From the NCBI GenBank assembly GCA_027052755.1, contig JALUEN010000186.1, forward strand, positions 1-9,726: a stretch of 9,726 nt of DNA, written 5' to 3'. Positions 1 to 6,928 of the stretch are shown here, piece after piece; the stretch's first letter is position 1; each line of letters starts with the position of its first letter. Below the pieces are notes generated by a model. That model was not told where the DNA came from and searched no databases. It saw only the letters and a list, made by a program, of their open reading frames with translations. A program made the position numbers and the translations under genes. This stretch comes from a bacterium. Its GTDB lineage: Bacteria; DRYD01; JALUEN01.

Positions 1-1053
1 CAACCTGCTGCTGGAGCTCACGGTGAGTATACAGCTCTCCTGATAGCTAAAGCATATTTTGAGGATAAGAAGGAGAAGAGGGATATCGTGCTAGTACCTG
101 ATAGCGCTCACGGTACTAACCCAGCCTCAGCTTCTATGGCTGGGTTTAAGGTTATCACCGTTAAAAGTGATGAAAGAGGTAACATAGACCTAGAGGATCT
201 AAAGAAAAAGGTACGAGAGAATAAAGGACGCATAGCAGTTCTCATGCTCACTAATCCTAATACCCTTGGACTGTTTGAGGAGCATATAGAAGAGGTTGTT
301 AAAGTAGTGAAGGAGGATGGTGGTCTGCTCTACTATGACGGAGCTAATTTCAACGCTATCATAGGCTTGTTTAGACCAGGAGATATGGGATTTGATATGT
401 TACACCTTAACCTCCACAAGACCTTCTCCACCCCTCACGGTGCAGGGGGACCTGGCTCGGGACCGATAGGAGTTAAGACTTTCCTGAGGGATTACTTACC
501 TGTACCCATCCTCGCAATGGACGGAGTTAACGTTTACCTTGAGTGGAATCTGCCTAAGACTATAGGAAAGGTTAAGGACTTCTATGGAAACATAGGAGTT
601 GTCCTCAGGGCTTACGCTTACCTGATAGTCTTAGGCGAGGAACTTAAGAAGGTAGCTTACTACAGCGTGCTTAACTCTAACTACCTGAAGGAGAAGCTCA
701 GGGACTTATTTGATAACCCATTTGATAGATTAGCAAAGCATGAGTTTGTCCTCTCCGCTAGGAATTGGAAGAAAGAGTACGGAGTAAGAGCTCTTGACAT
801 AGCTAAGAGACTGCTGGATTATGGATTCCACGCTCCGACAATCTACTTCCCTCTCATAGTTGAAGAAGCTCTGATGATTGAACCTACGGAAACTGAAACT
901 AAGGAGACAATTGATAGATTTGCTGAAACCCTTAGAAAAATAAAGGAAGAAGCTGAGAGCAATCCTGAACTCCTTAAGGAAGCGCCTTATAACCTCCCCG
1001 TTCGTAGGATAGACGAGGCTACAGCTTCCAGAAAACCTAAGGTTAAGTGGTGA
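1..1053 (+). CDS. gcvPB: Glycine dehydrogenase (decarboxylating) subunit 2, P-protein beta chain, 3' part
   Basis: This is the PLP-binding half of the two-subunit glycine cleavage P-protein. It decarboxylates glycine and passes the aminomethyl group to the lipoyl arm of GcvH in the cytoplasm. The reading frame is open from the first base of the window, so the N-terminus is missing; 350 residues are visible of a family that usually has about 450-500. Diagnostic motifs are QPAAGAHGE at the left edge, [12 protein letters not shown], and [19 protein letters not shown]. The Lys of HKTF (codon at 418-420) is the expected Schiff-base lysine for PLP. The C-terminal PVRRIDE segment is also typical of the family. 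A GTG at 88 is internal and is not the start. No gcvT or gcvH is seen downstream, so they would lie to the left or elsewhere. No hairpin terminator is visible after the stop. Confidence 0.96.
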   Translation, partial: QPAAGAHGEYTALLIAKAYFEDKKEKRDIVLVPDSAHGTNPASASMAGFKVITVKSDERGNIDLEDLKKKVRENKGRIAVLMLTNPNTLGLFEEHIEEVVKVVKEDGGLLYYDGANFNAIIGLFRPGDMGFDMLHLNLHKTFSTPHGAGGPGSGPIGVKTFLRDYLPVPILAMDGVNVYLEWNLPKTIGKVKDFYGNIGVVLRAYAYLIVLGEELKKVAYYSVLNSNYLKEKLRDLFDNPFDRLAKHEFVLSARNWKKEYGVRALDIAKRLLDYGFHAPTIYFPLIVEEALMIEPTETETKETIDRFAETLRKIKEEAESNPELLKEAPYNLPVRRIDEATASRKPKVKW

Positions 1054-1209
1054 AGGAGAACTAATGTTTTAATTTAAATTAATTTTACTTGTTTAACTTT
1101 TGATAAGAGAGAAAAGCAGGAATTCTTAGCTTCAACTTAGAAGAAAAGGATAGGAAACCTAAAAGATAGGATACCTAAAGAAATGGTGAGGAGCTTGGGG
1201 GTAAGGTTG
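1054..1209 (+). promoter_or_regulatory. Intergenic regulatory region upstream of the MarR-hcp-rubredoxin-fprA operon
   Basis: This gap of 156 bases contains a very AT-rich block (about 1066-1110) that probably carries the operon promoter. Within it is a perfect 14-base palindrome, TTAATTTAAATTAA (1069-1082), followed by TTACTTGTTTAACTTTT (1085-1101). No convincing -35/-10 pair with 16-18 base spacing can be picked by eye, so the transcription start is not assigned. A pair of TAGG-N3-CCTA palindromes follows and is listed separately. The assignment of the region as a promoter is inference from position and base composition. Confidence 0.45.
1151..1177. promoter_or_regulatory. Tandem palindromes, candidate operator of the MarR-type regulator
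   Basis: Two copies of an 11-base palindrome, TAGGAAACCTA (1151-1161) and TAGGATACCTA (1167-1177), lie in direct tandem with a 16-base period, close to one and a half helical turns. They sit immediately upstream of the MarR-type gene. MarR dimers bind short inverted repeats and commonly repress their own operon, so these are the best operator candidates in the window. The repeats are seen directly; the function is inferred. Confidence 0.5.
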
Positions 1210-1785
1210 ATGGAAAACACCTTGAAGCTAATGATCCTGCTAGAGAGGATGGGAAAGGTTTACAGGGCTTTCCTGAGGAGGTTGGGAAAGAAGTATGACC
1301 TATCGCTTTCAGAGCTCTCAACGATCATTAACTTAGGCTATCTAAATCGCCCGGTTAGTTTATCTTATCTCGCTAGTAGTTTTGGAATGAAAACCCCTAG
1401 CCTATTTGAGGTTATGGAGAGATTAGAGCTTAAAGGCCTGATCTACAAGGAGAGAGCCTCAACCGATAAGAGGAAGGTAAAGATATCCCTTACCCCTAAG
1501 GGTAAGGAGCTTCTAAAGGATATCATCATTGATCTGGAGAAGATATACAAGCTTGACATATCTAAAGGTGATCTAGATTCTACGTTTAACTTGATATTTT
1601 CTATTCTTAAACGATTATCGGAGATACGCTTGGTGGATATTATCAGGATATGCTATACCTGTGATAACTTTCAGGAACTTGATGAGGGGAGATACCTGTG
1701 TCAGGTTACTGGTAAGGTGCTGACTTACTCTGATCTCAACATAGACTGTCCGTATTATAAGCCAATTGAGAGTTACTCAACATGA
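1210..1785 (+). CDS. MarR-family transcriptional regulator with four-cysteine C-terminal tail
   Basis: This predicted winged-helix DNA-binding regulator has 191 residues from the chosen ATG. The N-terminal helices, the helix-turn-helix (around [26 protein letters not shown]) and the wing ([17 protein letters not shown]) fit the MarR family. After the usual dimerisation helix comes an extra tail of about 45 residues with the pattern C-x2-C-x12-C-x15-C (Cys 148, 151, 164, 180), which looks like a metal or Fe-S site. ATG 1210 was preferred because a G-rich site (1197-1201) lies 8 bases upstream. The in-frame ATG at 1183 has no ribosome binding site and abuts the palindromes. The stop overlaps the hcp ribosome binding site, with a gap of 13 bases, so the regulator is cotranscribed with hcp, rubredoxin and the flavodiiron gene. 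It probably controls them in response to NO, oxygen or redox state; the signal is inferred. Confidence 0.82.
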   Translation: MENTLKLMILLERMGKVYRAFLRRLGKKYDLSLSELSTIINLGYLNRPVSLSYLASSFGMKTPSLFEVMERLELKGLIYKERASTDKRKVKISLTPKGKELLKDIIIDLEKIYKLDISKGDLDSTFNLIFSILKRLSEIRLVDIIRICYTCDNFQELDEGRYLCQVTGKVLTYSDLNIDCPYYKPIESYST

Positions 1786-1798
1786 GGAGGTGTGCGTT

Positions 1799-3127
1799 AT
1801 GGCTATTAAGGTGCCTGAGCTAAACATGTTCTGTTACCAGTGTTCTCAAGCGTACCAGGGTATAGCCTGTGTCTCAGGAGGTGTTTGTGGCAAGAACCCA
1901 ACTGTTGCTAGATTGCAGGATAACCTGATCTTCGCCCTGAAGGGGATCTCAGCTTATGCCTATCACGCTAGGGAGTTAGGTTATACTGACCCTGAGATAG
2001 ACGATTTCCTGGAGTACGCTATGTTCGTTACACTTACTAACGTACACTTTGATGAGGAGGATCTCTTTAACTTAGCCTTGAAAGCTGGTGAGATCAACAT
2101 CAAAGTCATGAAGCTCCTGAAGAAAGCTCACATTGAGACCTTTGGCGAGCCTACGCCAGTTGAGGTTAGAACTACTCCAGTGAAGGGAAGAGCGATAATA
2201 GTTACAGGACATGATCTGAAAGCTCTCTATGAGCTACTTAAACAGACTGAGGGAATGGGGATCAATATCTATACTCACTCAGAGATGCTACCTGCCCATG
2301 GATATCCTAAGCTCAGGGCTTTCAAGCACCTAGTAGGTAACCTGGGGAAAGCTTGGTATGATCAGAGGGAGATCTTCTCTAAGTACAAAGCCGGGATTCT
2401 CATCACCACTAACTGTGCCATGTTACCGAGACCTGATTACAAGGATAGGCTGTTCACGATGGGACCAGTTAGATTGCCAGGGGTAAAGTACATTGAAGGC
2501 TTTGACTTTAAACCTCTTATAGAGAAGACTATGGAGCTACCTGAGCTGGAGGAGGAACCTGACACTAAGAGGATCACAACAGGTTTCTCTAAAGGTGTAG
2601 TCCTCTCACTTGCCCCAAAGATTAAGGAGCTAGTAGAAGCTGGAAAGATAAGGAGGTTCGTGTTAGTAGGTGGTTGTGATTCCCCAGATCCAAGGAACTC
2701 CTACTATAGGAAGCTAGTTCAATCCCTGCCTAAAGACACAGTTGTGTTAACCCTAGCCTGTGGTAAGTTTAGGATCAATGACCTTGAGCTAGGCGATATA
2801 GAAGGTGTACCTAGGTTGATAGACCTTGGACAGTGTAATGACTCCATAGTGGCTATAGAGATTGCTGAGGAGCTTTCTAAGCTCTTTAATCTACCGATTA
2901 ATGACCTGCCACTATCTATAGTTCTGATGTGGATGGAGCAGAAGGCGGTGGCTATATTCTGGAGTCTCTTGTCGCTTGGAATAGAGAACATATACATCGG
3001 ACCTGTTCTGCCTGCATGGTTCAATGATAAGATAAAGAGGATGGTGGTTGAGAGGTATAAGGTGAAGCTTATATCCGATGTGGAGAGCGATCTCCCAGCG
3101 ATACTTGGGGAGAAGGTAGGAGTTTAA
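1799..3127 (+). CDS. hcp: Hybrid cluster protein (hydroxylamine reductase), class III-like
   Basis: This cytoplasmic Fe-S enzyme reduces hydroxylamine to ammonia in vitro and acts as an NO reductase or in nitrosative stress defence in known members. It has 442 residues, shorter than the ~540-550 of class I and II Hcp, which matches the class III form lacking one helical segment. The N-terminal cluster motif is C-x2-C-x8-C-x5-C (Cys 12, 15, 24, 30). All expected hybrid-cluster ligands can be placed: His138 (GHD), Glu162 (HSEM), Cys206 (TTNC), Cys293 (VGGC, the likely persulfide), Cys321 (LACGK), Cys346 (GQC), Glu380 and Lys382 (MEQK). The start at 1799 has an excellent site, AGGAGG at 1785-1790, 8 bases upstream; the in-frame ATG at 1766 lies inside the preceding gene and adds unrelated residues. 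It is the second gene of the stress operon, and rubredoxin follows after 58 bases. Confidence 0.95.
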   Translation: MAIKVPELNMFCYQCSQAYQGIACVSGGVCGKNPTVARLQDNLIFALKGISAYAYHARELGYTDPEIDDFLEYAMFVTLTNVHFDEEDLFNLALKAGEINIKVMKLLKKAHIETFGEPTPVEVRTTPVKGRAIIVTGHDLKALYELLKQTEGMGINIYTHSEMLPAHGYPKLRAFKHLVGNLGKAWYDQREIFSKYKAGILITTNCAMLPRPDYKDRLFTMGPVRLPGVKYIEGFDFKPLIEKTMELPELEEEPDTKRITTGFSKGVVLSLAPKIKELVEAGKIRRFVLVGGCDSPDPRNSYYRKLVQSLPKDTVVLTLACGKFRINDLELGDIEGVPRLIDLGQCNDSIVAIEIAEELSKLFNLPINDLPLSIVLMWMEQKAVAIFWSLLSLGIENIYIGPVLPAWFNDKIKRMVVERYKVKLISDVESDLPAILGEKVGV

Positions 3128-3185
3128 AGTAAGATCTGGAAACCCCTATTAAATTAAGTGGGAGAGATTAAAGGAGGGATGAGCT

Positions 3186-3350
3186 GTGAAGAAGTACAGG
3201 TGTACTGTCTGCGGTTACATCTACGATCCGGAGAAGGGAGACCCAGATTCTGGGATAGCTCCAGGTACCCCATTTGAGGAGATCCCTGATGACTGGGTAT
3301 GCCCGGTCTGTGGCGTTGACAAATCCATGTTTGAACCCTATGAGGAGTAA
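3186..3350 (+). CDS. rub: Rubredoxin
   Basis: This small one-electron carrier has a single iron bound by four cysteines. The product has 54 residues, the normal length. Iron ligands are Cys6 and Cys9 in CTVCGY and Cys39 and Cys42 in CPVCGV, with the conserved [16 protein letters not shown] core between them. Translation starts at GTG 3186, preceded by AAGGAGG (3171-3177) with 8-base spacing. It lies 58 bases after hcp and 25 bases before the flavodiiron gene. This fits the known rubredoxin to flavodiiron electron chain (rubredoxin:oxygen oxidoreductase systems), in which rubredoxin supplies electrons for O2 or NO reduction. The identification is essentially certain; the choice of partner is inference from adjacency. 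Confidence 0.96.
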   Translation: MKKYRCTVCGYIYDPEKGDPDSGIAPGTPFEEIPDDWVCPVCGVDKSMFEPYEE

Positions 3351-3375
3351 GTGAGATAAGGGGAGGGGAGGGCCT

Positions 3376-4575
3376 ATGAAGGCTATTAAGATAGTGGACG
3401 GGGTTTATTCCTTACGAGCTAATCACTGGGACAGGAGACTCTTTGATGAGCTTATCCCACTTCCAGACGGTACTAGTTATAACTCCTACCTGGTTATAGG
3501 AGATGAGAAGACGGCTCTGATAGATACCGTGGACTTCTCTAAGACTAAGGAGTTCCTAGACCTCTTGAGAGAGCTGAAGGAGAAGATGAACCTCAGCATA
3601 GACTACGTCATAGCTAACCACGCTGAACAGGACCACTCAGGTAGCATACCGGATGTCTTAGAGATGTTCCCTCAGGCTAAGGTGGTTACTAACGCTAAGT
3701 GTAAGGAGTTTCTGATGGATCTCCTACACATACCAGAGGATAAGTTCGTGGTTATCTCTGAGGGTGATAAGTTAGATCTAGGCGGTAAGACATTAGAGTT
3801 TATAATGACCCCTTGGGTGCACTGGCCGGAGACGATGACCACCTACCTGATAGAGGATAAGATAGCGTTTACCTGTGATTTCTTCGGATCTCATAGGGCT
3901 ACCTCACACCTGTTCCCTTGCGATGAGGCTAAAGTGTTGGAGGATGCGAAAAGGTACTACGCTGAGATAATGATGCCCTTTAGGGTTAACATACGATCCA
4001 ACTTGAAGAAGTTGGAAGCAAAGGAGATAAGATTCATAGCTCCTAGCCATGGCCCTGTCTATAACAGACCTGAGGTGATAATGGAGGCATATAAGAGCTG
4101 GGTATCCGATGAGGTTATCCCAAAGGTTATCATAGCTTACACCTCTATGCACGGTAGCACTGAAGAGGTTGTCAGATACCTAGTGGATAGGTTCACCGAG
4201 AACAACCTGGTTGTGATACCCTTTAACCTCACTGTTGAGGACATAGGTAAGCTAGCTATGGAGCTAGTGGATGCCTCCACTCTCATATTTGCCTCACCTT
4301 ATGTCCTAGCTGGGCTTCACCCTAACGTGGTTTACGCTATATACCTGATAAACGCTCTTCGCCCAAAGGTAAAGTACGTAGGGTTAGTATCCTCTTACGG
4401 CTGGGGCGGAATGGGTGTGAACCAGTTCAAGGAGATGTGGAAGCTCAAAACAGAAATTCTAGAGCCGATCCTCATCAAAGGACTGCCTAGGAAAGAGGAC
4501 TACGAGAAGCTTGAGAACTTAGTGGATCAGGTTCTCAAGAGAAACTTACCGCTCATGAGCGCTTTAACTGTGTAG
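3376..4575 (+). CDS. fprA: Flavodiiron protein, class A (NO/O2 reductase)
   Basis: This cytoplasmic enzyme reduces NO to N2O and/or O2 to water and protects anaerobes. It has 399 residues, as expected for class A, which lacks added rubredoxin or flavin reductase domains. Residues 1-245 form the metallo-beta-lactamase-like diiron domain, with the HxExDH motif (His82, Glu84, Asp86, His87 in NHAEQDH), His149 (WVHW), Asp168 (TCDFF) and His225 (PSHGP) all present. Residues about 250-395 form the flavodoxin domain; the FMN phosphate loop is YTSMHGSTEE (255-264), and SSYGWGG (339-345) is a further FMN-contact segment. Two overlapping GGAGG sites (3362-3366 and 3367-3371) precede the ATG. It is the last gene of the operon before the terminator at 4620. 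Whether NO or O2 is the main substrate cannot be read from the sequence. Confidence 0.96.
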   Translation: MKAIKIVDGVYSLRANHWDRRLFDELIPLPDGTSYNSYLVIGDEKTALIDTVDFSKTKEFLDLLRELKEKMNLSIDYVIANHAEQDHSGSIPDVLEMFPQAKVVTNAKCKEFLMDLLHIPEDKFVVISEGDKLDLGGKTLEFIMTPWVHWPETMTTYLIEDKIAFTCDFFGSHRATSHLFPCDEAKVLEDAKRYYAEIMMPFRVNIRSNLKKLEAKEIRFIAPSHGPVYNRPEVIMEAYKSWVSDEVIPKVIIAYTSMHGSTEEVVRYLVDRFTENNLVVIPFNLTVEDIGKLAMELVDASTLIFASPYVLAGLHPNVVYAIYLINALRPKVKYVGLVSSYGWGGMGVNQFKEMWKLKTEILEPILIKGLPRKEDYEKLENLVDQVLKRNLPLMSALTV

Positions 4576-4619
4576 GGGGATTTCACTAAAACTTCCTAGT
4601 ATTTTGACTAGCACTTGAT

Positions 4620-4651
4620 AAAAAGAGGGGGGAAATTCCCCCCTCTTTTTT
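4620..4651. terminator. Bidirectional intrinsic terminator
   Basis: A 13-bp stem, AAAAAGAGGGGGG paired with CCCCCCTCTTTTT, closes a 5-base loop (AAATT). There is a T run on the right and an A run on the left, so it works on either strand. It lies between the convergent stress operon (+) and the radical SAM/peptide pair (-) and probably ends both transcripts. Confidence 0.93.
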
Positions 4652-4679
4652 AATTACTCCCTTATTTTTACTTGGATTT

Positions 4680-4877
4680 CTATTCTGCGTTACAGCAGAC
4701 AACTACCCCCATACCAGCAGCTTTTGATCCTTCCTCAGCTTTCTGAAGGGATAGCTTGATGTGTTCGGCTAGTAGTTCTTTAATCTCAGGGGTTAACAGC
4801 TTGGAGAGAGCATCTAGGGCCTTATTCAGGTCATCAATTTTCTTTAAGAGCTTGTCCTCATTGGTGTGGTGAGGCAT
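4680..4877 (-). CDS. Putative RiPP precursor peptide ending in a vicinal Cys-Cys core
   Basis: This peptide has 65 residues. Residues about 7-50 are charged and helix-prone (NEDKLLKKIDDLNKALDALS and onward), which suits a leader. A small-residue stretch (GSKAAG) leads to the C-terminus GMGVVVCCNAE, with the only two cysteines, Cys61 and Cys62, side by side. The gene starts 30 bases after the stop of a radical SAM/SPASM gene on the same strand and ends at a strong terminator. ATG at 4877 was chosen because AGGAGG lies 8 bases upstream (a second GGAGG copy lies closer); an in-frame GTG at 4886 directly abuts that site and is unlikely. I do not recognise the family by name. The precursor role is inferred from size, leader/core layout and neighbour. 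It could instead be a small helical protein of unrelated function. Confidence 0.72.
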   Translation of the reverse strand: MPHHTNEDKLLKKIDDLNKALDALSKLLTPEIKELLAEHIKLSLQKAEEGSKAAGMGVVVCCNAE

Positions 4878-4892
4878 GACCTCCACCTCCTT
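4878..4892 (-). promoter_or_regulatory. Strong double ribosome binding site of the peptide gene
   Basis: Read on the - strand, AAGGAGGTGGAGGTC directly precedes the ATG. It holds an ideal AGGAGG with 8-base spacing and a second GGAGG 2 bases from the start. This is much stronger than the site of the upstream radical SAM gene (GGGGG with 11-base spacing). That fits higher output of peptide than enzyme from a shared message, as expected for a precursor and its maturase. Confidence 0.65.
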
Positions 4893-4907
4893 TAGCCTTT
4901 AACTAGT

Positions 4908-6314
4908 TTATCCAGAGTGAGTCAAGGAGGATCTAATTACCTCGCAACCTGATGGTGTTCCGAAGAAATCTCCTTTATCATAGTAAGGTCTCAACCTGCA
5001 GACCTTCAGAGAGCATACGTTTCTTGCCGGACAAGCGAAACACTCCTTCAGATCCTTAAGCTTTACCTCTCCCCTGAAGAGGTTGAGCCTATCTGAGAGC
5101 CAGATTTTACCTAAGTTCTCGTATATAGTCCCTAAAGCGAACTCCTCTCCTGAGAAAGCATAAGTGCAGGGAAATAGCTTGCCGTCCCATCTAGCCGTTA
5201 TCCTAGTTGTACCTGCTGAGCAGTAGATAACCTCTGATTCTGGATCTAACTCTGATCCATCTTTATAGGAGGGTTGAAGTGGGTCCAGAAAGCCGATGTG
5301 TATATACTTGCTGTATATCTCTTTAAGCTCACTGATCCTAGAGCTCAGGCGTTTGATATCCTCTCTGCTTAAAACCAAGTGGGGGAGGCTCTTAGCTCTC
5401 CCTAAGGGGTCCAGAGCGAGGAAGTTTATGCTCCTAGCACCATGTTTTAGAGCTAACTCAACTAGATTGTTGATCTCATCTAAATTCCCCTTGTGAACTA
5501 CAGAGGTTATGTGGAACTCTATCCCTTTGGAGCTTAACCTCTCTATAGTTGAGGTAACTACATCATATCCCCACAGCCTCAGGATATGGTGAACCTCTGG
5601 AGTGGTCCCGTCAAGTGAGATAACTATTGAGAAGTTAGGGGATTTGAGGATATCCATTAGCTCATCGGTGATCAGGGTCCCATTTGTTAGGATCTCTACC
5701 CTTATCCGCTTTCCCTCTAGATACTTGAGAACGTCTTTAAAGCTCTTGTAGAGGAAAGGCTCACCTCCTGAGAATATCACTTTAGTTACCTTTAGGTCTA
5801 TCAGCTGACCTAGGAAACTTATCCAATCCCCAGGAGGAAGCTGATCAGAGTGTTTACCAGCGTCGTAAACACAGTGAAGACACCTCATGTTACACTGATG
5901 AGTTAAGTGAATCTCAACGGTCCTAGGGGATGAAGCGACAGGTACCTTAGGATCAGCTCTCTTGGGAAGTGGTGGATTTAGTTCATCTCTTAGTGTACCT
6001 GCGATCTCCGGGATAATCTCAGAAAAGGGTTTAGAAGAGGATTTAGGAGGTAGCTTTAGAATTAGCTCTATTTTCTCTGCTAACTCTAAGAAGGAGTGAA
6101 GTTCGCTATTTAGGCTGAGGTTGAGTGATTTTAAAACCCTCTTCAGTTGCTCCGCGCTCAAGGGAACTTCCCTTAAGAGCAGGGCTATTAAAAATGAGGT
6201 TGAGGATAGCTGGTATTTATCTCCTGTGTATACATCGTAAGCAATGAACTCCTCGTTAAGTAAGGGGTCTCTCCTGAGTATCCACCTGCTAGAGTCAATG
6301 GATAAAGAATACAT
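4908..6314 (-). CDS. Radical SAM/SPASM peptide maturase with PqqD-like N-terminal domain
   Basis: This predicted cytoplasmic Fe-S enzyme, 468 residues long, modifies a peptide by radical chemistry. Residues 1-90 resemble a PqqD/RRE leader-binding domain (ILRRDPLLNEEFIAYDVYTG, then KYQLSSTSFLIALLL). Residues ~130-335 are the radical SAM core: C141-x3-C145-x2-C148 (CNMRCLHC) for the catalytic 4Fe-4S cluster, with GGEP at 183-186. Residues ~360-460 are a SPASM domain: C365-x12-G-x4-C383, then Cys425, 428, 434, 439 and 457, enough for two auxiliary clusters. The C434-x4-C439 spacing is one longer than the usual x3. The architecture matches sactipeptide, ranthipeptide and cofactor maturases rather than NirJ or heme enzymes, which lack a small peptide neighbour. 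The start is the first ATG after an in-frame TAA; its ribosome binding site (GGGGG, 6326-6330) is distant. The substrate is inferred to be the adjacent 65-residue peptide. Confidence 0.9.
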   Translation of the reverse strand: MYSLSIDSSRWILRRDPLLNEEFIAYDVYTGDKYQLSSTSFLIALLLREVPLSAEQLKRVLKSLNLSLNSELHSFLELAEKIELILKLPPKSSSKPFSEIIPEIAGTLRDELNPPLPKRADPKVPVASSPRTVEIHLTHQCNMRCLHCVYDAGKHSDQLPPGDWISFLGQLIDLKVTKVIFSGGEPFLYKSFKDVLKYLEGKRIRVEILTNGTLITDELMDILKSPNFSIVISLDGTTPEVHHILRLWGYDVVTSTIERLSSKGIEFHITSVVHKGNLDEINNLVELALKHGARSINFLALDPLGRAKSLPHLVLSREDIKRLSSRISELKEIYSKYIHIGFLDPLQPSYKDGSELDPESEVIYCSAGTTRITARWDGKLFPCTYAFSGEEFALGTIYENLGKIWLSDRLNLFRGEVKLKDLKECFACPARNVCSLKVCRLRPYYDKGDFFGTPSGCEVIRSSLTHSG

Positions 6315-6394
6315 GTGTTACTTAACCCCCTAGAAGATAAGATAACAGTTAAATTATTTCTTAAAAATTCGTTTTCTTTAATAGAAGTCCTCTT
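6315..6394 (-). promoter_or_regulatory. Gap between archaemetzincin and radical SAM genes, possible promoter
   Basis: This 80-base AT-rich stretch could carry a separate promoter for the radical SAM/peptide pair. On the - strand it reads through a small 5-bp hairpin (AGAAG, loop AGGA, CTTCT) just after the metzincin stop, then T- and A-rich sequence including TTTAACTGTTATCTTATC. The hairpin is too weak and GC-poor to call a terminator. The genes may therefore be cotranscribed or separately started; the sequence does not decide it. Confidence 0.3.
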
Positions 6395-6928
6395 CTAAGT
6401 GTCAAGGGTTAAGTTTCTCAGGAGGATTCCCTTGCATCGCTTACAGAAATCAGGTCCCTTTAGGTCTGTTTCGGCCAGTGAGTTGGAGAAGTGCATTACG
6501 CATCTAGGGTCAGGGCAATGGCTTAACCCGTAGGAGTGCCCCAACTCATGGATAGCCTCTTTCAAAGCTCTCTCTAAGAATAGGGATTGGTTAGGAGGTA
6601 AACCATAGAACTCGTTCCTAAGCCTAGCTAGCGCTATCAGGGTCTTATCGTAGCTAGCTAACCCGAAGATGAAGTTAAGCCCTCTTACAAACAGGTCCTC
6701 ATCGATTATCCCTAGTACCTTAGTTCCCTTAAGGGTTGGTAAACTCTCTAAGATGCAGTTTCCGTCAAATTGCTTCCTAGAAGGGACCCAACACCTAGGA
6801 GGCACTGGAATAGGGGATTCTACCCTAACTAGGATTCCGGGAAAGAACCTGGGCAGGTTCTCAGCTAAATAACTTAAAACTTGGAAGTTTACTTCTCCTA
6901 TAAAAATTAGCGCTATTAATCTAGCCAT
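6395..6928 (-). CDS. amzA: Archaemetzincin-family zinc metalloprotease
   Basis: This predicted soluble metzincin peptidase has 177 residues, normal for the family, with no signal peptide. The catalytic motif is HELGHSYGLSHC: zinc ligands His127, His131 and His137, and catalytic base Glu128. It is followed by a family-specific structural zinc site, Cys138, Cys143 (x4 apart), the Met-turn Met145, and Cys162-x2-Cys165. This HExxHxxGxxHC-x4-C-x-M...CxxC layout defines archaemetzincins; the Met-to-Cys gap is 16 here, about one shorter than the consensus I recall. Its physiological substrate is unknown in the family. No ribosome binding site stands just before the ATG, although GGGGTA and TATAAC lie 18-35 bases upstream, so initiation may be from a short or nearly leaderless transcript. 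It lies 80 bases upstream of the radical SAM gene on the same strand, which makes a role as leader peptidase possible but unproven. Confidence 0.92.
   Translation of the reverse strand: MARLIALIFIGEVNFQVLSYLAENLPRFFPGILVRVESPIPVPPRCWVPSRKQFDGNCILESLPTLKGTKVLGIIDEDLFVRGLNFIFGLASYDKTLIALARLRNEFYGLPPNQSLFLERALKEAIHELGHSYGLSHCPDPRCVMHFSNSLAETDLKGPDFCKRCKGILLRNLTLDT

Noticed and set aside
88..1053. Glycine dehydrogenase gene beginning at the GTG at 88
   Set aside because: The frame is open to base 1 and encodes the conserved QPAAGAHGE motif before this codon, so the gene is cut by the window edge.
1766..1798. Longer hcp start at ATG 1766
   Set aside because: It lies within the regulator gene, has no ribosome binding site, and adds residues not typical of Hcp; ATG 1799 has an ideal AGGAGG 8 bases upstream.
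2719..3024. Open frame antisense to hcp (101 residues), and similar antisense frames at 3904-4152, 5296-5496, 6669-6872, 7069-7344, 8422-8685 and 9401-9601
   Set aside because: Each lies opposite a well-supported gene, has no recognisable family motif and no supporting context; they are explained by codon bias on the coding strand.
4878..4886. GTG at 4884-4886 as start of the peptide
   Set aside because: The GTG directly abuts the AGGAG that would have to serve it; the ATG three codons later has proper 8-base spacing.
4908..6314. Radical SAM gene as NirJ/AhbC/AhbD heme enzyme
   Set aside because: It has a PqqD-like N-terminal domain and a small peptide partner, and no other heme pathway gene is nearby.
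6379..6393. Small hairpin AGAAG-AGGA-CTTCT after the archaemetzincin stop as a terminator
   Set aside because: The stem has only 5 bp and the following sequence is ATTAAAG rather than a T run, so it does not show that the metzincin and radical SAM genes are separate units.
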